Assembly (NCBI RefSeq): GCF_000739775.1
Contig: NZ_BBJH01000013.1
Coordinates: 124,001 to 188,000 of the forward strand
Length of the DNA stretch: 64,000 nucleotides
Reading direction: 5' to 3'
DNA from: Paraburkholderia heleia NBRC 101817
GTDB taxonomy: Bacteria > Pseudomonadota > Gammaproteobacteria > Burkholderiales > Burkholderiaceae
Shown: one piece after another, positions 1-9,430 of the stretch
Position numbering within the stretch: the stretch's first letter is position 1
How the letters are laid out: each line of letters starts with the position of its first letter
Program-made: the position numbers and the translations under genes
Notes under the pieces: generated by a model
Database searches by the model: none
Seen by the model: only the letters and a program-made list of their open reading frames with translations
Told to the model about the DNA's origin: nothing

Positions 1-1891
1 CGGCGGAGAGCACTTCGGCCCACTTGTAGCTGTAGTAGCCCGCCGCGTAGCCGCCCGCGAAGATATGGCTGAACGTGTTCGGCCAGCGCGAGAACGACGC
101 CTGCGGAATCACGTGGTAGCGCTCGTTGATCTCGCGCGCCAGTTCGTTCGCGCTCTTGCCCTTGGAAGCGTCGAAGTCCACGTGCAGCGCCATGTCGAAC
201 ATCGAGAATACGATCTGGCGCAGCGTGCCGAGACCGCTCTGGAAGTTCTTCGCGGCAAGCATCTTGTCGAAGAGTTCGCGCGGCAGCGGCCTGGCGGTCT
301 CGACATGCGAGCTCATTTCGCGCACCACGTCCCATTCCCAGCAGAAGTTTTCCATGAACTGCGAGGGCAGCTCGACGGCATCCCACTCCACGCCGTTGAT
401 GCCCGACACGCCCAGTTCGTCCACACGCGTGAGCATGTGGTGCAGGCCGTGGCCGAACTCGTGGAAGAGCGTAATGACTTCGTCGTGTGTGAAGCACGCG
501 GGGCGGCCGCCCACCGGTGCCGAGAAGTTGCACGTGAGATACGCGACAGGCGTTTGCACGCCATTGCCTTCGAGCTTGCGGCGCGAGCGGGCGTCGTCCA
601 TCCATGCGCCGCCGCGCTTGCCTTCACGTGCGTAGAGGTCGAGATAGAACTGTGCAACGAGCGTGCCGTCCGCGTTTTCCACGCGGAAGAAACGCACGTC
701 GGGATTCCATACCGGCGCGCTGTCCGGGCGGATGCGCACGCCAAAGAGCGTTTCCGTGACCTTGAACAGGCCCTGCAGCACGAAGTCTTCCGGGAAGTAC
801 TGCTTCACCTCGTTCTCCGAGAACGAGTAGCGCTTCTGGCGCAGACGCTCGGCGGCGAACGCCATGTCCCACGGCTCGATCTGCGTGAGGCCCAGTTCGC
901 TCGCGGCGAATTCGCGCAGCTCTTCCCAGTCCTTTTCGGCGTGCGGGCGGGCGCGCGTGGCGAGGTCTTCGAGGAAGCTCATCACCTGAGCCGGCGTTTC
1001 CGCCATCTTCGGCGTGAGCGAGACTTCGGCGAAGTTGTTGTAGCCGAGCATCCGCGCCTCTTCGGCGCGCAGCTTCAGTTGTTCCTCGATGATCGCCGTG
1101 TTGTCCCATTCGGCCTTGCCGCCGCCGTAGACGGGGCCGAGTTCGGACGCGCGCGTGACGTAGGCGCGGTACATCGTCTCGCGCATCGCGCGGTTTTCCG
1201 AGTACTGCAGCACCGGGAAGTACGAGGGGAAGTGCAGCGTGAATTTCCAGCCTGCCTTGTTCTCGCGCTCGGCGGCTTCGCGCGCGGCGGCGATCACGTC
1301 CTCGGGCAGGCCCGCGAGATCGGCTTCGCTGGTTGCGTAGAACGCGTAGCCGTTGGTCGCGTCGAGCACGTGGTCGGAGAAGGCTTTGGCGAGTGCGGCC
1401 TGGCGCTCCTGCAGCTCGGCGAAGCGCGGCTTCTGGTCTTCGGGCAATTCGGCCCCGGAGAGGCGGAAGTCGCGCAGCGAATTGTCGAGGATCTTCTTGC
1501 GCTCGCCCGAGAGCAGCTCGAACGAGTTGTGATTCGTGATGGCCTTGTACTTCTTGAACAGCTCGAGATTCTGGCCGACGCTCGACCAGAATTCGGTCAC
1601 GCGCGGCAGGTTCTCGCCGTGGGCGGCACGCAGCTCCGGCGTGTCGGCGACGGCGTTCAGGTGGCCAACCACGCCCCAGGCGCGCGAAAGCGGCTCGCTG
1701 GCGCGTTCGACCGGCTCGACCACATCGCTCCATTGCGCGGGCGTGATGGGTTGCGCGGCGCGCTCGACCGCGGCCTTCGCATTCGCGAGCAGGACGTCGA
1801 GCGCGGGCGTGACGTGCTCGGGGCGGATTTCGCCAAAGCGCGGCAGTCCGGTGAAGTCGAGGAGCGGATTGTCGGAGGGGGTAGTAGCCAT
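1..1891 (-). CDS. prlC: Oligopeptidase A (M3 family zinc metallopeptidase), C-terminus outside window
   Basis: Cytoplasmic zinc oligopeptidase that degrades short peptides, including released signal peptides. About 630 codons are visible from the ATG at 1889-1891 (MATTPSDNPLLDFTGLPRF). The zinc motif HEFGH lies at residues 477-481, followed by GLHHML, the arrangement of M3 peptidases and close to its position in E. coli PrlC (about 680 aa). The frame is open to base 1, so roughly the last 50-70 residues are missing. The gene lies downstream of folD on the same strand but is separated from it by a terminator, so it is probably transcribed on its own. A Dcp-type dipeptidase is the alternative within the family, but length and sequence fit oligopeptidase A better. 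Confidence 0.93.
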   Translation of the reverse strand, partial: MATTPSDNPLLDFTGLPRFGEIRPEHVTPALDVLLANAKAAVERAAQPITPAQWSDVVEPVERASEPLSRAWGVVGHLNAVADTPELRAAHGENLPRVTEFWSSVGQNLELFKKYKAITNHNSFELLSGERKKILDNSLRDFRLSGAELPEDQKPRFAELQERQAALAKAFSDHVLDATNGYAFYATSEADLAGLPEDVIAAAREAAERENKAGWKFTLHFPSYFPVLQYSENRAMRETMYRAYVTRASELGPVYGGGKAEWDNTAIIEEQLKLRAEEARMLGYNNFAEVSLTPKMAETPAQVMSFLEDLATRARPHAEKDWEELREFAASELGLTQIEPWDMAFAAERLRQKRYSFSENEVKQYFPEDFVLQGLFKVTETLFGVRIRPDSAPVWNPDVRFFRVENADGTLVAQFYLDLYAREGKRGGAWMDDARSRRKLEGNGVQTPVAYLTCNFSAPVGGRPACFTHDEVITLFHEFGHGLHHMLTRVDELGVSGINGVEWDAVELPSQFMENFCWEWDVVREMSSHVETARPLPRELFDKMLAAKNFQSGLGTLRQIVFSMFDMALHVDFDASKGKSANELAREINERYHVIPQASFSRWPNTFSHIFAGGYAAGYYSYKWAEVLSA

Positions 1892-1960
1892 GATGCTTCC
1901 TGTTCCTGTCTGTCGCGGGTTAGGGGACCGGGGCGCCGCCTGCGCGCGCCCGATTGCCAC

Positions 1961-1989
1961 AGTATTGGGGCGCCAGTCGCGCTTTCCAA
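1961..1989 (-). promoter_or_regulatory. Candidate sigma-70 promoter of prlC
   Basis: Read on the minus strand: TTGGAA (plus 1984-1989), a 17-bp spacer, then AATACT (plus 1961-1966), about 70 bases upstream of the prlC start and after the folD terminator. The match to consensus is moderate and the call is inference. Confidence 0.35.
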
Positions 1990-2068
1990 CCGGTTATCCG
2001 AGCAAATTAACAGATGTCGGGGGGCGGCGCCGCAATCGCGGCTGTCGCTGTGCGAGCGGGCGGCGCAC

Positions 2069-2096
2069 AAAAAGAAAGCGGCCCGTGATGGACCGC
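2069..2096 (-). terminator. Rho-independent terminator of folD
   Basis: On the minus strand GCGGTCC and GGGCCGC (one G-T pair) form a 7-bp stem with a 5-base loop, followed by TTTCTTTTTG. It lies about 40 bases after the folD stop and isolates prlC transcription from folD. Confidence 0.8.
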
Positions 2097-2135
2097 TTCG
2101 GGAACGTCATGCCGCGACGGGCCGCCGCGTGTTGC

Positions 2136-2990
2136 TTACGCGCCCGCCGCGCGCTCCGCCGCTTCGATCGTGTTCACGAGGAGCATCGTGATGGTCATCG
2201 GCCCGACGCCGCCCGGCACCGGCGTGATGAAGCCGGCCACGTCCTTCAGGCCCGCGAAATCGACGTCGCCGCAGAGCTTGCCGTTGTCGTCGCGGTTCAT
2301 GCCCACGTCGATCACGGTCGCGCCGGGCTTGACCATGTCGGCGGTCAGCACGTTGCGCTTGCCCACCGCGGCGACCACGATATCGGCGTCGCGCGTGTGC
2401 TTCGCGAGGTCGCGCGTCTTGCTGTGGCAGATCGTGACCGTCGCGCCCTTTTCGAGCAGCAGGAGCGCCATCGGCTTGCCGACGATGTTCGAGCGGCCGA
2501 TCACCACAGCGTTCACGCCTTCGAGCGGGATCCTGTATTCCTCGAACATCTTCATCACGCCATAGGGCGTGCAGGGGCGAAAGAGCGGCTGGCCGGTCAT
2601 GAGCGCGCCCGCGTTGGCGACGTGAAAGCCGTCGACGTCCTTTTCGGGCGCGATGGCCTCGATCACCTTGTGACTGTCGATGTGCTTCGGCAGCGGCAAC
2701 TGCACGAGAATGCCGTTGATCTTCGGGTCGCGGTTCAACTCGTCGATGCGCTTGAGCAGGTCGGCCTCGGCAAGCGATTCGGGATAGCGGTCGTACGACG
2801 AGTAGAGGCCGTTGTCTTCGCAGGCCTTGACCTTGTTGCGCACGTAGACTTCGCTCGCCGGATTGTCGCCGACCAGCACGACGGCGAGTCCCGGCTGATG
2901 GCCGCGGGCGGTGAGGGCGGCGGCGCGCGTGGCGACTTGCGCGCGCAGTTTCCTGGAGAGGGCGTTGCCGTCGATGATAGTGGCAGTCAT
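2136..2990 (-). CDS. folD: Bifunctional 5,10-methylene-THF dehydrogenase / 5,10-methenyl-THF cyclohydrolase
   Basis: Interconverts 5,10-methylene-, 5,10-methenyl- and 10-formyl-tetrahydrofolate in the cytoplasm, supplying one-carbon units for purines and formyl-Met. The 284-aa product has the usual family length. The catalytic YxxxK is YVRNK (Y49, K53). The nucleotide-binding region carries [17 protein letters not shown], and the C-terminal signature PGGVGPMT is intact. The start at 2990 gives [16 protein letters not shown], typical for FolD. It is a single-gene unit between the two-component pair and prlC, ended by the terminator at 2069-2096. Confidence 0.97.
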   Translation of the reverse strand: MTATIIDGNALSRKLRAQVATRAAALTARGHQPGLAVVLVGDNPASEVYVRNKVKACEDNGLYSSYDRYPESLAEADLLKRIDELNRDPKINGILVQLPLPKHIDSHKVIEAIAPEKDVDGFHVANAGALMTGQPLFRPCTPYGVMKMFEEYRIPLEGVNAVVIGRSNIVGKPMALLLLEKGATVTICHSKTRDLAKHTRDADIVVAAVGKRNVLTADMVKPGATVIDVGMNRDDNGKLCGDVDFAGLKDVAGFITPVPGGVGPMTITMLLVNTIEAAERAAGA

Positions 2991-3192
2991 GGTCGGTCGG
3001 GGTCGAGAGTGGGCAATGCGGGCTCGTTGGGCCTGCTTAGGCCCGTTTAAGCCTGTTCAGGCTCGAGCGCTGGCGCGCGTGGGGCGGGCGCCATTCGAAG
3101 GCCGACATTATACCCGCGCGGCGGGCGTGCTCCGGCCTGAACGGACAGGGAGGGGGCAATGCGTGAGGGAAGAGAGTTGCGGCGAGACGCCG

Positions 3193-3232
3193 CCGGCAGC
3201 ATGCGCGCGCCATGGCGCGCGCATGCTGCCGG
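3193..3232. repeat. Perfect 40-bp palindrome between folD and the response-regulator gene
   Basis: The 20-base arm at 3193-3212 is the exact reverse complement of 3213-3232, with no mismatch and no loop bases; the centre is CATG. It begins 12 bases past the regulator stop codon. Neither strand has a T-tract beside it, so it is not a canonical intrinsic terminator. It may be a transcript-stabilising or Rho-linked 3' hairpin, or a dimeric protein-binding site. Confidence 0.85.
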
Positions 3233-3244
3233 GGAAAGACGCGC

Positions 3245-3892
3245 TTACTGCTGCGCCTGTTGCGGCTTGTTGGACAGCGCGAGACGCAGCAGGTCGGCGA
3301 CCGTGTTGACGTTGAGCTTCTCCATGATGTTGGCGCGGTGCGCCTCCACCGTCTTGATGCTGATCCCGAGGTCGTCGGCGATCTGCTTGTTCAGGCGGCC
3401 CGCGATGATGCGCTCGAGCACCTGGTGCTCACGCGCCGTGAGCTTGCCGAGGCGCTCGGCGGCCGCACGCTGTTGCTGCACGTTGGTGCTTTCGTTGCGC
3501 GCCTTGTCGAGCATGCGCTCCACCAGCTTGCGCAGTTCGGCTTCGTCGAAGGGCTTTTCGATGAAGTCCATTGCGCCCTTCTTCATGGTCGAGACGGCCA
3601 TCGGCACGTCGCCGTGGCCCGTCACGAAGATGATCGGCAGCGAGGCGTTTTCCGCGATCAGACGTTCCTGCAGTTCAAGGCCGCTCATGCCTTGCATGCG
3701 CACGTCCAGAATCATGCAGGCGATCTGTCCGGCCTGTTGCGCCGGCTGGTACGCCTCGAGGAACTCCTCCGCGCTGTTGAAACACTGGACGCGGTAGCCG
3801 TTCGCTTCGAGGAGCCAACGCAGGGAGTCTCGTACGGCCTCATCGTCATCGACAACAAAGACGGTTTCCTGGGTGGTGACTGGGCTGTTCAT
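3245..3892 (-). CDS. FixJ/NarL-type response regulator (DctR/FixJ-like)
   Basis: Cytoplasmic transcription regulator of 215 aa: a receiver domain (about 8-125) with acidic pocket D15-D17, phospho-acceptor D63 in MILDVRMQGM and K113-region motif IEKPFDE, then a LuxR-type helix-turn-helix (about 145-205; LTAREHQVLERI and IKTVEAHRANIMEKL). The ATG at 3890-3892 overlaps the kinase stop by 4 bases (ATGA), so the pair is translationally coupled. The size and the kinase partner match the FixJ and DctR (Rhodobacter C4-dicarboxylate) groups. The inducing signal and target promoters cannot be read from the sequence. Confidence 0.9.
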   Translation of the reverse strand: MNSPVTTQETVFVVDDDEAVRDSLRWLLEANGYRVQCFNSAEEFLEAYQPAQQAGQIACMILDVRMQGMSGLELQERLIAENASLPIIFVTGHGDVPMAVSTMKKGAMDFIEKPFDEAELRKLVERMLDKARNESTNVQQQRAAAERLGKLTAREHQVLERIIAGRLNKQIADDLGISIKTVEAHRANIMEKLNVNTVADLLRLALSNKPQQAQQ

Positions 3893-6402
3893 GGCTCTCC
3901 CGTAACGGTTTGTGGAGTCGGTTCGTCGGTGTTCCGCGAGGGGGTGTCCGATTCGCCGATGGGCAGACTGCAATGGAACGTTGCGCCGCTGATGTGGCCG
4001 TCGGATTCGACGTTGTTGACCACCCAGAGACGCCCGCGATGCGATTCGATAATGGAGCGGCAGATGTTCAGGCCCATGCCCATGCCGTCCGACTTGGTGC
4101 TGTAGAAGGGCTCGAAGAGGCGCTCGGCCGTGGCTTCGTCGACGCCGGGGCCCTGATCGACCACGCTGATGCACACGTTGCCGCCTTCGCGCTTCACGAT
4201 CACGCGGATCACCGGGTCGATCGCGTTCGGGCGCGCTTCGGCCATGGCTTCCGCGGCGTTCTTCAGGAGATTGACGAGCACCTGTTCGATCAGCACCGGA
4301 TCGACGTAGATCACGGGCATGCGCGAGCGCATGTCGGTCACGATGCGGATGCGGCGCTTGCGCGCCTCGATCTCGGCGAGGCCCACCGCGTCGGCGACGA
4401 TGTCGGCCACGCGCGTGGCCTGGCGCTTGGGCTCGGAGCGCTTCACGAACTCGCGGATGCGCTTGATGATCATGCCCGCGCGCACGGCTTGCTGCGCCGT
4501 TTTCTCGAGCACGGGCAGCAGATTGTCGGGCGCGGCCCGGCCCGACTTCACGAGCGCGACGGTGCCCGAGGCGTAGTTGTTGATCGCCGCGAGCGGCTGG
4601 TTCAGCTCGTGCGCGAGCGACGAGGCCATTTCGCCCATCGTCATCAGGCGGCTCGTGAACTGGAGCTTCTCGTCCTGCTGGCGGGCCAGCTCCTGCGCCT
4701 GCTTGCGCGTGGTGATGTCGGTCGCGATCTGCATCTGCGCGAGGTGGCCGTCCACCCACTGGATGTACTGGCGGCGTACTTCGAACCACTTCTGGATGCT
4801 TTCGACGTAGACCTCCTGGGCATCCGCCGTGCTTTCGGTGAGCGCCGTGGCGGGCAGGCCGGCGAAGGCGTCGACCATGTCGATCGAGTCCGAGGAGGCG
4901 CTCGCCGAATCGAAGCCGCCGCCGCCCGCGAGCTCCAGATGGCCGTCCGGGCGGATGCCGAAGAGGTGGCGATAGTAGCGGTTCGCAAACAACAGTTCGG
5001 CTTCGTCGGCGGCGAGCACCGAGACGGCGGCGTCGAGGCTTTCGAGCACGGTGGTGAAGCGCTCGTGCGCGGCGGCGAGTTCTTCGCGTGCGCGCTTGGG
5101 CTCCGTGATGTCGGTCATCGACGACATCCAGCCCGTCTGGCGGCCCGAGCTGTCGATAAGCGGCGAGACATAGAGCCGCGCGTGGAACTGCGAGCCGTCC
5201 TTGCGGCGCACGCGCAGCTCGAACCCCGAGGAGGGCGCCTTGCCGCGCAGCGTCATGTCGAGCTGGCGCTGCATTTCGGGGTAGGCGTCGCGCGGCCAGT
5301 AGGGGAACGGTGCGTTCTTGCCCACGAGGTCGCTTTCGTCCCAGCCCGTCATGCGGCAGAACGCCGGATTCACGTGCGTGATGCGGCCGTGCATGTCGAG
5401 CACGCGCATGCCGATCAGCACCGAGTTTTCCATCGCGCGGCGGAAGAACGCCTCCGCGTAAAGCGCCTGCTGCGCCTCAAAGCGCTGGCGCGTGTGCTTC
5501 CAGAGACTCCAGAGGCTCCACAGCACGAAGCAAGACAGCCCCGCGACCAGCCACACGAGCGTGTTGTTCGTGAAGTTGGTCATCTGCGGATACGAGTACA
5601 CGCGCACCGAAATGCCCTGGCCAGGCGGGTCGAGCGGCAGGTCGTAATAGACGTCGCGCGGCAGGCGCGGGCGTGTCGAGGTGGTGGCGAGCTCGCGGTT
5701 GTTCGCGTCGAGAATCGAAATCTTGTACTTGGCCGACAGCTCGGACGGGATGTCGTGCTTCAGGATGCCTTCGACCGAGAACACGGCCGCGATCGACCCA
5801 AGAAAATCACGATCGCGGTATACCGGCGTCTGCAGCGTGATGTAGCCATTCCCGACGTCGTCGTAAATAAGCGGCGAATACACCTGGCGGCGCGTGGCGC
5901 GCGCCTCGGCGAAGGCGGCCTTCACGGCCTCGTCCATTTGCGCGTCGTTGGGCTTCGCGAGGCGCTGGCCGAATACGGGCATCGCCGTATTGGGCCAGCG
6001 CGGCTCCTCCTGGCTCGTGTACCAGTTGAGATAGAGGATCTCCGGATGGCCCTGCATGATGTCCGTGGTGGACGTCTGGAAAAACTGCGGATCGCTGTGG
6101 CCCGAGGCCAGGTCGCGAGCGAGCGCCTGCAACTGCTCCTGCGCGCCTGTCATGGAAAGCCGGATCTGCTGCTGGGCCCAGGCGACGTTGCGGTAGAGCG
6201 TGTCTTCCTGCTGCTGTTGCTCGCGCCGGTTCAGGCTCCACAAGATCAGGCTCATGACGATCAGGAACACGAGGATCGACAGGAGCGGCGTCAGCAAATA
6301 GGAATTCGACCACCAGGGTCCGTGGTGCCAGCGGGATGGCGACGACTCGCCGGGCGTTCCGGGCGGCCGCGCCGAGCGTGCGAAAAGCCGTTCGGTCAAC
6401 AT
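3889..6402 (-). CDS. Membrane PAS-domain sensor histidine kinase (DctS/FixL-like)
   Basis: Sensor partner of the adjoining regulator, 837 aa. Seen in order: transmembrane helix about 35-57; an extracytoplasmic sensing region about 60-275; a second helix about 279-300; a PAS domain from about 317 (ENSVLIGMRVLDMHGRITHV) with a following PAC-like stretch; a second PAS-like region about 440-560; a HisKA domain with His598 in SLAHELNQPLAAINNYASG; and an ATPase domain with NLLKNAAEAM, DQGPGVD and the G box GMGMGLNICR. The HELNQPL signature belongs to the FixL/DctB/DctS class. Two helices with a large periplasmic part argue for an external small-molecule signal, as in DctS; I see no basis for a heme PAS. 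The gene diverges from aceE. Confidence 0.9.
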   Translation of the reverse strand: MLTERLFARSARPPGTPGESSPSRWHHGPWWSNSYLLTPLLSILVFLIVMSLILWSLNRREQQQQEDTLYRNVAWAQQQIRLSMTGAQEQLQALARDLASGHSDPQFFQTSTTDIMQGHPEILYLNWYTSQEEPRWPNTAMPVFGQRLAKPNDAQMDEAVKAAFAEARATRRQVYSPLIYDDVGNGYITLQTPVYRDRDFLGSIAAVFSVEGILKHDIPSELSAKYKISILDANNRELATTSTRPRLPRDVYYDLPLDPPGQGISVRVYSYPQMTNFTNNTLVWLVAGLSCFVLWSLWSLWKHTRQRFEAQQALYAEAFFRRAMENSVLIGMRVLDMHGRITHVNPAFCRMTGWDESDLVGKNAPFPYWPRDAYPEMQRQLDMTLRGKAPSSGFELRVRRKDGSQFHARLYVSPLIDSSGRQTGWMSSMTDITEPKRAREELAAAHERFTTVLESLDAAVSVLAADEAELLFANRYYRHLFGIRPDGHLELAGGGGFDSASASSDSIDMVDAFAGLPATALTESTADAQEVYVESIQKWFEVRRQYIQWVDGHLAQMQIATDITTRKQAQELARQQDEKLQFTSRLMTMGEMASSLAHELNQPLAAINNYASGTVALVKSGRAAPDNLLPVLEKTAQQAVRAGMIIKRIREFVKRSEPKRQATRVADIVADAVGLAEIEARKRRIRIVTDMRSRMPVIYVDPVLIEQVLVNLLKNAAEAMAEARPNAIDPVIRVIVKREGGNVCISVVDQGPGVDEATAERLFEPFYSTKSDGMGMGLNICRSIIESHRGRLWVVNNVESDGHISGATFHCSLPIGESDTPSRNTDEPTPQTVTGEP

Positions 6403-6409
6403 GGCAAGG

Positions 6410-6415
6410 ATTGTA
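6410..6415 (-). promoter_or_regulatory. Candidate -10 box of the kinase-regulator operon
   Basis: TACAAT on the minus strand with only 7 bases between it and the kinase ATG, so a transcript from it would start at or next to the start codon. No good -35 box and no Shine-Dalgarno sequence are visible. See the finding on leaderless candidates. Confidence 0.3.
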
Positions 6416-6572
6416 GCTCAGCGTAAGACGCGGAAATGCCGCGAAAAAAGCCGTAAATCGCCGATAAACGGGTGCAAACTGGCCGTTATCGGCCCAGGGG
6501 CGTGAACGATTAAGCGTGCGCTGCACCAATTTTTCATATTATAAAATCACATCTCGCAATTCGAAAATTTTG

Positions 6573-6602
6573 TTGCGCAAGGGTCAGGGGGGTCATTACA
6601 AT
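6573..6602 (+). promoter_or_regulatory. Candidate promoter of the aceE-aceF-lpdA operon
   Basis: TTGCGC (6573-6578), an 18-bp spacer and TACAAT (6597-6602), about 90 bases before aceE. Directly upstream is an AT-rich stretch (about 6528-6570) that stands out in the GC-rich surroundings and resembles an UP element. The remaining 6403-6697 gap between the divergent kinase and aceE shows no gene. Confidence 0.5.
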
Positions 6603-6697
6603 CGCCCCGAAGCTGCTGCGGTTGGCCCGGTCACGTCTCAAGCGTCGCCGTCCGCATGGTCCGATCAACAGCGTTCCCCTACATCCAGGAGACGAGC

Positions 6698-9403
6698 ATG
6701 TCCGCTGTACCCGACGAAGTCCTCAAGTACGTTGCCGCCGACAAGGACGAGGATCCCCAGGAAACCGCCGAATGGCTCGAGGCGCTGGACGGCGTCATTT
6801 CGACTGTCGGCCCCGATCGTGCCCACTACCTGATCGAAAAGCAGATCGAATTCGCCCGCGTGCACGGCGAGCATCTGCCGTTCTCGGCGAACACGCCGTA
6901 CATCAACACGATCCCTGTCGCCAACCAGGCCAGGAACCCGGGCGACCAGGACATCGAACACCGCATCCGTTCGTACACGCGCTGGAACGCCATGGCCATG
7001 GTGCTGCGCGCGGGCAAGCACACGAACGTGGGCGGCCACATCGCATCGTTCGCATCGGCGGCCACGCTTTATGACGTCGGCTACAACCACTTCTGGCGCG
7101 CGCCTTCCGCCGAGCATGGCGGCGACCTCGTGTTCGTGCAGGGTCACTCGTCGCCGGGCGTCTACTCGCGCGCGTTCCTGCTCGGCCGCCTGAGCGAAAA
7201 GCAGCTCGACAACTTCCGCCAGGAAGTGGGCGGCGAGGGCATCTCGTCGTACCCGCACCCGTGGCTCATGCCGGACTTCTGGCAGTTCCCGACCGTCTCG
7301 ATGGGTCTCGGCCCGATCATGGCGATCTACCAGGCGCGCTTCATGAAGTACCTGCAGGCGCGCGGCATCGCCAAGACCGACGGCCGCAAGGTGTGGGCGT
7401 TCCTCGGCGACGGCGAAACGGACGAGCCGGAATCGCTCGGCGCGATCGGCATGGCCGGGCGCGAGCGTCTGGACAACCTCGTGTTCGTCATCAACTGCAA
7501 CCTGCAGCGTCTCGACGGCCCGGTGCGCGGCAACGGCAAGATCATCCAGGAACTCGAAAGCGAGTTCCGCGGCGCCGGCTGGAACGTCGTCAAGGTCATC
7601 TGGGGATCGCGCTGGGACGCACTCTTCGCGCGCGACAAGTCGGGCGCGCTGATGCGCCGCATGATGGAAGTGGTCGACGGCGAGTATCAGACGTACAAGT
7701 CGGAGTCGGGCGCGTTCGTGCGCGAGCACTTCTTCAACTCGCCCGAACTGAAGGCGCTGGTCGCCGACTGGTCCGACGACGACATCTGGAACCTGAACCG
7801 CGGCGGCCACGACCCGCACAAGATCTACGCGGCGTTCCACGAAGCTTCCAACTCGAAGGGCCAGCCGACTGTCATTCTCGCGAAGACGATCAAGGGCTAT
7901 GGCATGGGCGAAGCCGGCCAGGCCATGAACATCACCCACCAGCAGAAGAAGATGCAGGTGGATCAGCTCAAGAAGTTCCGCGACCAGTTCCGCCTGCCGA
8001 TCACGGACGAGCAGATCGTCGACGTGCCGTACCTCACGTTCGAGGAAGGCTCGAAGGAACTCGAATACATGCGCCAGAAGCGCATGGACCTCGGCGGTTA
8101 CCTGCCGGCTCGCCGCCAGAAGGCCGAGTCGCTGCCGGTGCCGGCGCTCGACGCATTCGAGCCGCTGCTCAAGGGCACGGGCGAAGGCCGCGAGATCTCC
8201 ACGACGATGGCGTTCGTGCGGATCCTCAACATCCTGTTGAAGGACAAGGCGCTCGGCAAGCGCATCGTGCCGATCGTGCCGGACGAGTCGCGTACCTTCG
8301 GCATGGAAGGCCTGTTCCGCCAGATCGGTATCTGGAATCAGCAAGGCCAGAAGTATGTGCCGGAAGATTCCGACCAGCTGATGTTCTACAAGGAATCGGA
8401 AACCGGTCAGATCCTGCAGGAAGGCATCAACGAAGCCGGCGGCATGTCGGACTGGATCGCAGCTGCGACGTCGTACTCGACGCACGGCGAGATCATGATC
8501 CCGTTCTACATCTTCTACTCGATGTTCGGCTTCCAGCGTATCGGCGACCTGGCCTGGGCCGCAGGCGACATGCGTTCGCGCGGCTTCCTGCTGGGCGGCA
8601 CGGCGGGCCGCACGACGCTCAACGGCGAAGGTCTGCAGCACGAGGACGGCCACTCGCTCCTGTGGGCGGCTTCGGTGCCGAACTGCGTCAGCTACGACCC
8701 GACGTTCGGCTATGAACTCGCGGTCATCATGCAGGACGGTCTGCGCCGCATGGTGCAGGACCAGGAAGACGTGTTCTATTACGTCACGGTGATGAACGAG
8801 AACTACGAGCACCCGGCGATCCCGCAGGGCCAAGGCCTGGAAAGCGTGGCGGCGGACATCATCAAGGGCATGTATTCGTTCCGCAAGAGCGACGCGAACG
8901 CCAAGGCGCCGCGCGTGCAGCTCCTGGGCGCGGGCACGATCTTCAACGAAGTGATCGCCGCCGCCGACCTGCTGAAGAACGACTGGGGCGTCGAAGCCGA
9001 CCTCTGGAGCGTGCCGAGCTTCACCGAACTCGCGCGCGAAGGTCACGAAGTCGAGCGCTGGAACCTGCTGCACCCGAGCGAGCCGCGCCGCGAATCGCAC
9101 GTCGAAAAGCTGCTCAAGGACACGCAAGGTCCGGTCATCGCTTCGACCGACTACGTACGCGCGCTGGTCGACCAGATCCGCGGCCTGGTGCCGCGCAAGT
9201 TCGTGGTGCTCGGCACTGACGGCTTCGGCCGTTCGGACACGCGTGAGAAGCTGCGTCACTTCTTCGAAGTCGATCGTTACTGGACCACGGTTGCGGCACT
9301 GGGCGCGCTCGCGGACGAAGGCAAGATCGAGCGCAAGGTGGTTGGCGAGGCGATCGCCAAATACAACCTCGATCCGTCCAAACCCAACCCGATGACCGTC
9401 TAA
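6698..9403 (+). CDS. aceE: Pyruvate dehydrogenase E1 component (homodimeric type)
   Basis: Thiamine-diphosphate enzyme that decarboxylates pyruvate and acetylates the lipoyl groups of AceF in the cytoplasmic pyruvate dehydrogenase complex. The product is 901 aa, the size of single-chain E1 enzymes. The ThDP motif begins GDGETDEPE near residue 237 and ends at VINCNLQRLDGPV. C-terminal transketolase features such as GLQHEDGHS and GTDGFGRSD are present. I start at 6698 because it gives MSAVPDEVLKYVAADKDEDP and has an AGGAGA ribosome site six bases upstream; the in-frame ATG at 6656 lacks one. aceF follows after a hairpin. Confidence 0.97.
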   Translation: MSAVPDEVLKYVAADKDEDPQETAEWLEALDGVISTVGPDRAHYLIEKQIEFARVHGEHLPFSANTPYINTIPVANQARNPGDQDIEHRIRSYTRWNAMAMVLRAGKHTNVGGHIASFASAATLYDVGYNHFWRAPSAEHGGDLVFVQGHSSPGVYSRAFLLGRLSEKQLDNFRQEVGGEGISSYPHPWLMPDFWQFPTVSMGLGPIMAIYQARFMKYLQARGIAKTDGRKVWAFLGDGETDEPESLGAIGMAGRERLDNLVFVINCNLQRLDGPVRGNGKIIQELESEFRGAGWNVVKVIWGSRWDALFARDKSGALMRRMMEVVDGEYQTYKSESGAFVREHFFNSPELKALVADWSDDDIWNLNRGGHDPHKIYAAFHEASNSKGQPTVILAKTIKGYGMGEAGQAMNITHQQKKMQVDQLKKFRDQFRLPITDEQIVDVPYLTFEEGSKELEYMRQKRMDLGGYLPARRQKAESLPVPALDAFEPLLKGTGEGREISTTMAFVRILNILLKDKALGKRIVPIVPDESRTFGMEGLFRQIGIWNQQGQKYVPEDSDQLMFYKESETGQILQEGINEAGGMSDWIAAATSYSTHGEIMIPFYIFYSMFGFQRIGDLAWAAGDMRSRGFLLGGTAGRTTLNGEGLQHEDGHSLLWAASVPNCVSYDPTFGYELAVIMQDGLRRMVQDQEDVFYYVTVMNENYEHPAIPQGQGLESVAADIIKGMYSFRKSDANAKAPRVQLLGAGTIFNEVIAAADLLKNDWGVEADLWSVPSFTELAREGHEVERWNLLHPSEPRRESHVEKLLKDTQGPVIASTDYVRALVDQIRGLVPRKFVVLGTDGFGRSDTREKLRHFFEVDRYWTTVAALGALADEGKIERKVVGEAIAKYNLDPSKPNPMTV

Positions 9404-9430
9404 CCCATCACCCCCTGTGCATGGCATGCG

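Noticed and set aside
65..2191. A 708-codon plus-strand frame over prlC
   Set aside because: The minus strand encodes a full M3 peptidase with HEFGH. The plus frame is its shadow.
3889..6402. Calling the kinase an oxygen-sensing FixL
   Set aside because: It has a large external domain and two membrane helices. I could not identify a heme-binding His in either PAS region, so DctS-like is safer.
3910..6426. An 838-codon open frame antisense to the kinase gene
   Set aside because: GC-rich third positions of the kinase gene suppress stops on the other strand. The translation is His/Arg/Asp-rich with no domain, and the kinase frame has full domain structure.
6665..9427. A 920-codon open frame antisense to aceE
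   Set aside because: Same artefact: aceE is intact on the plus strand and the antisense product has no recognisable fold or ribosome site.
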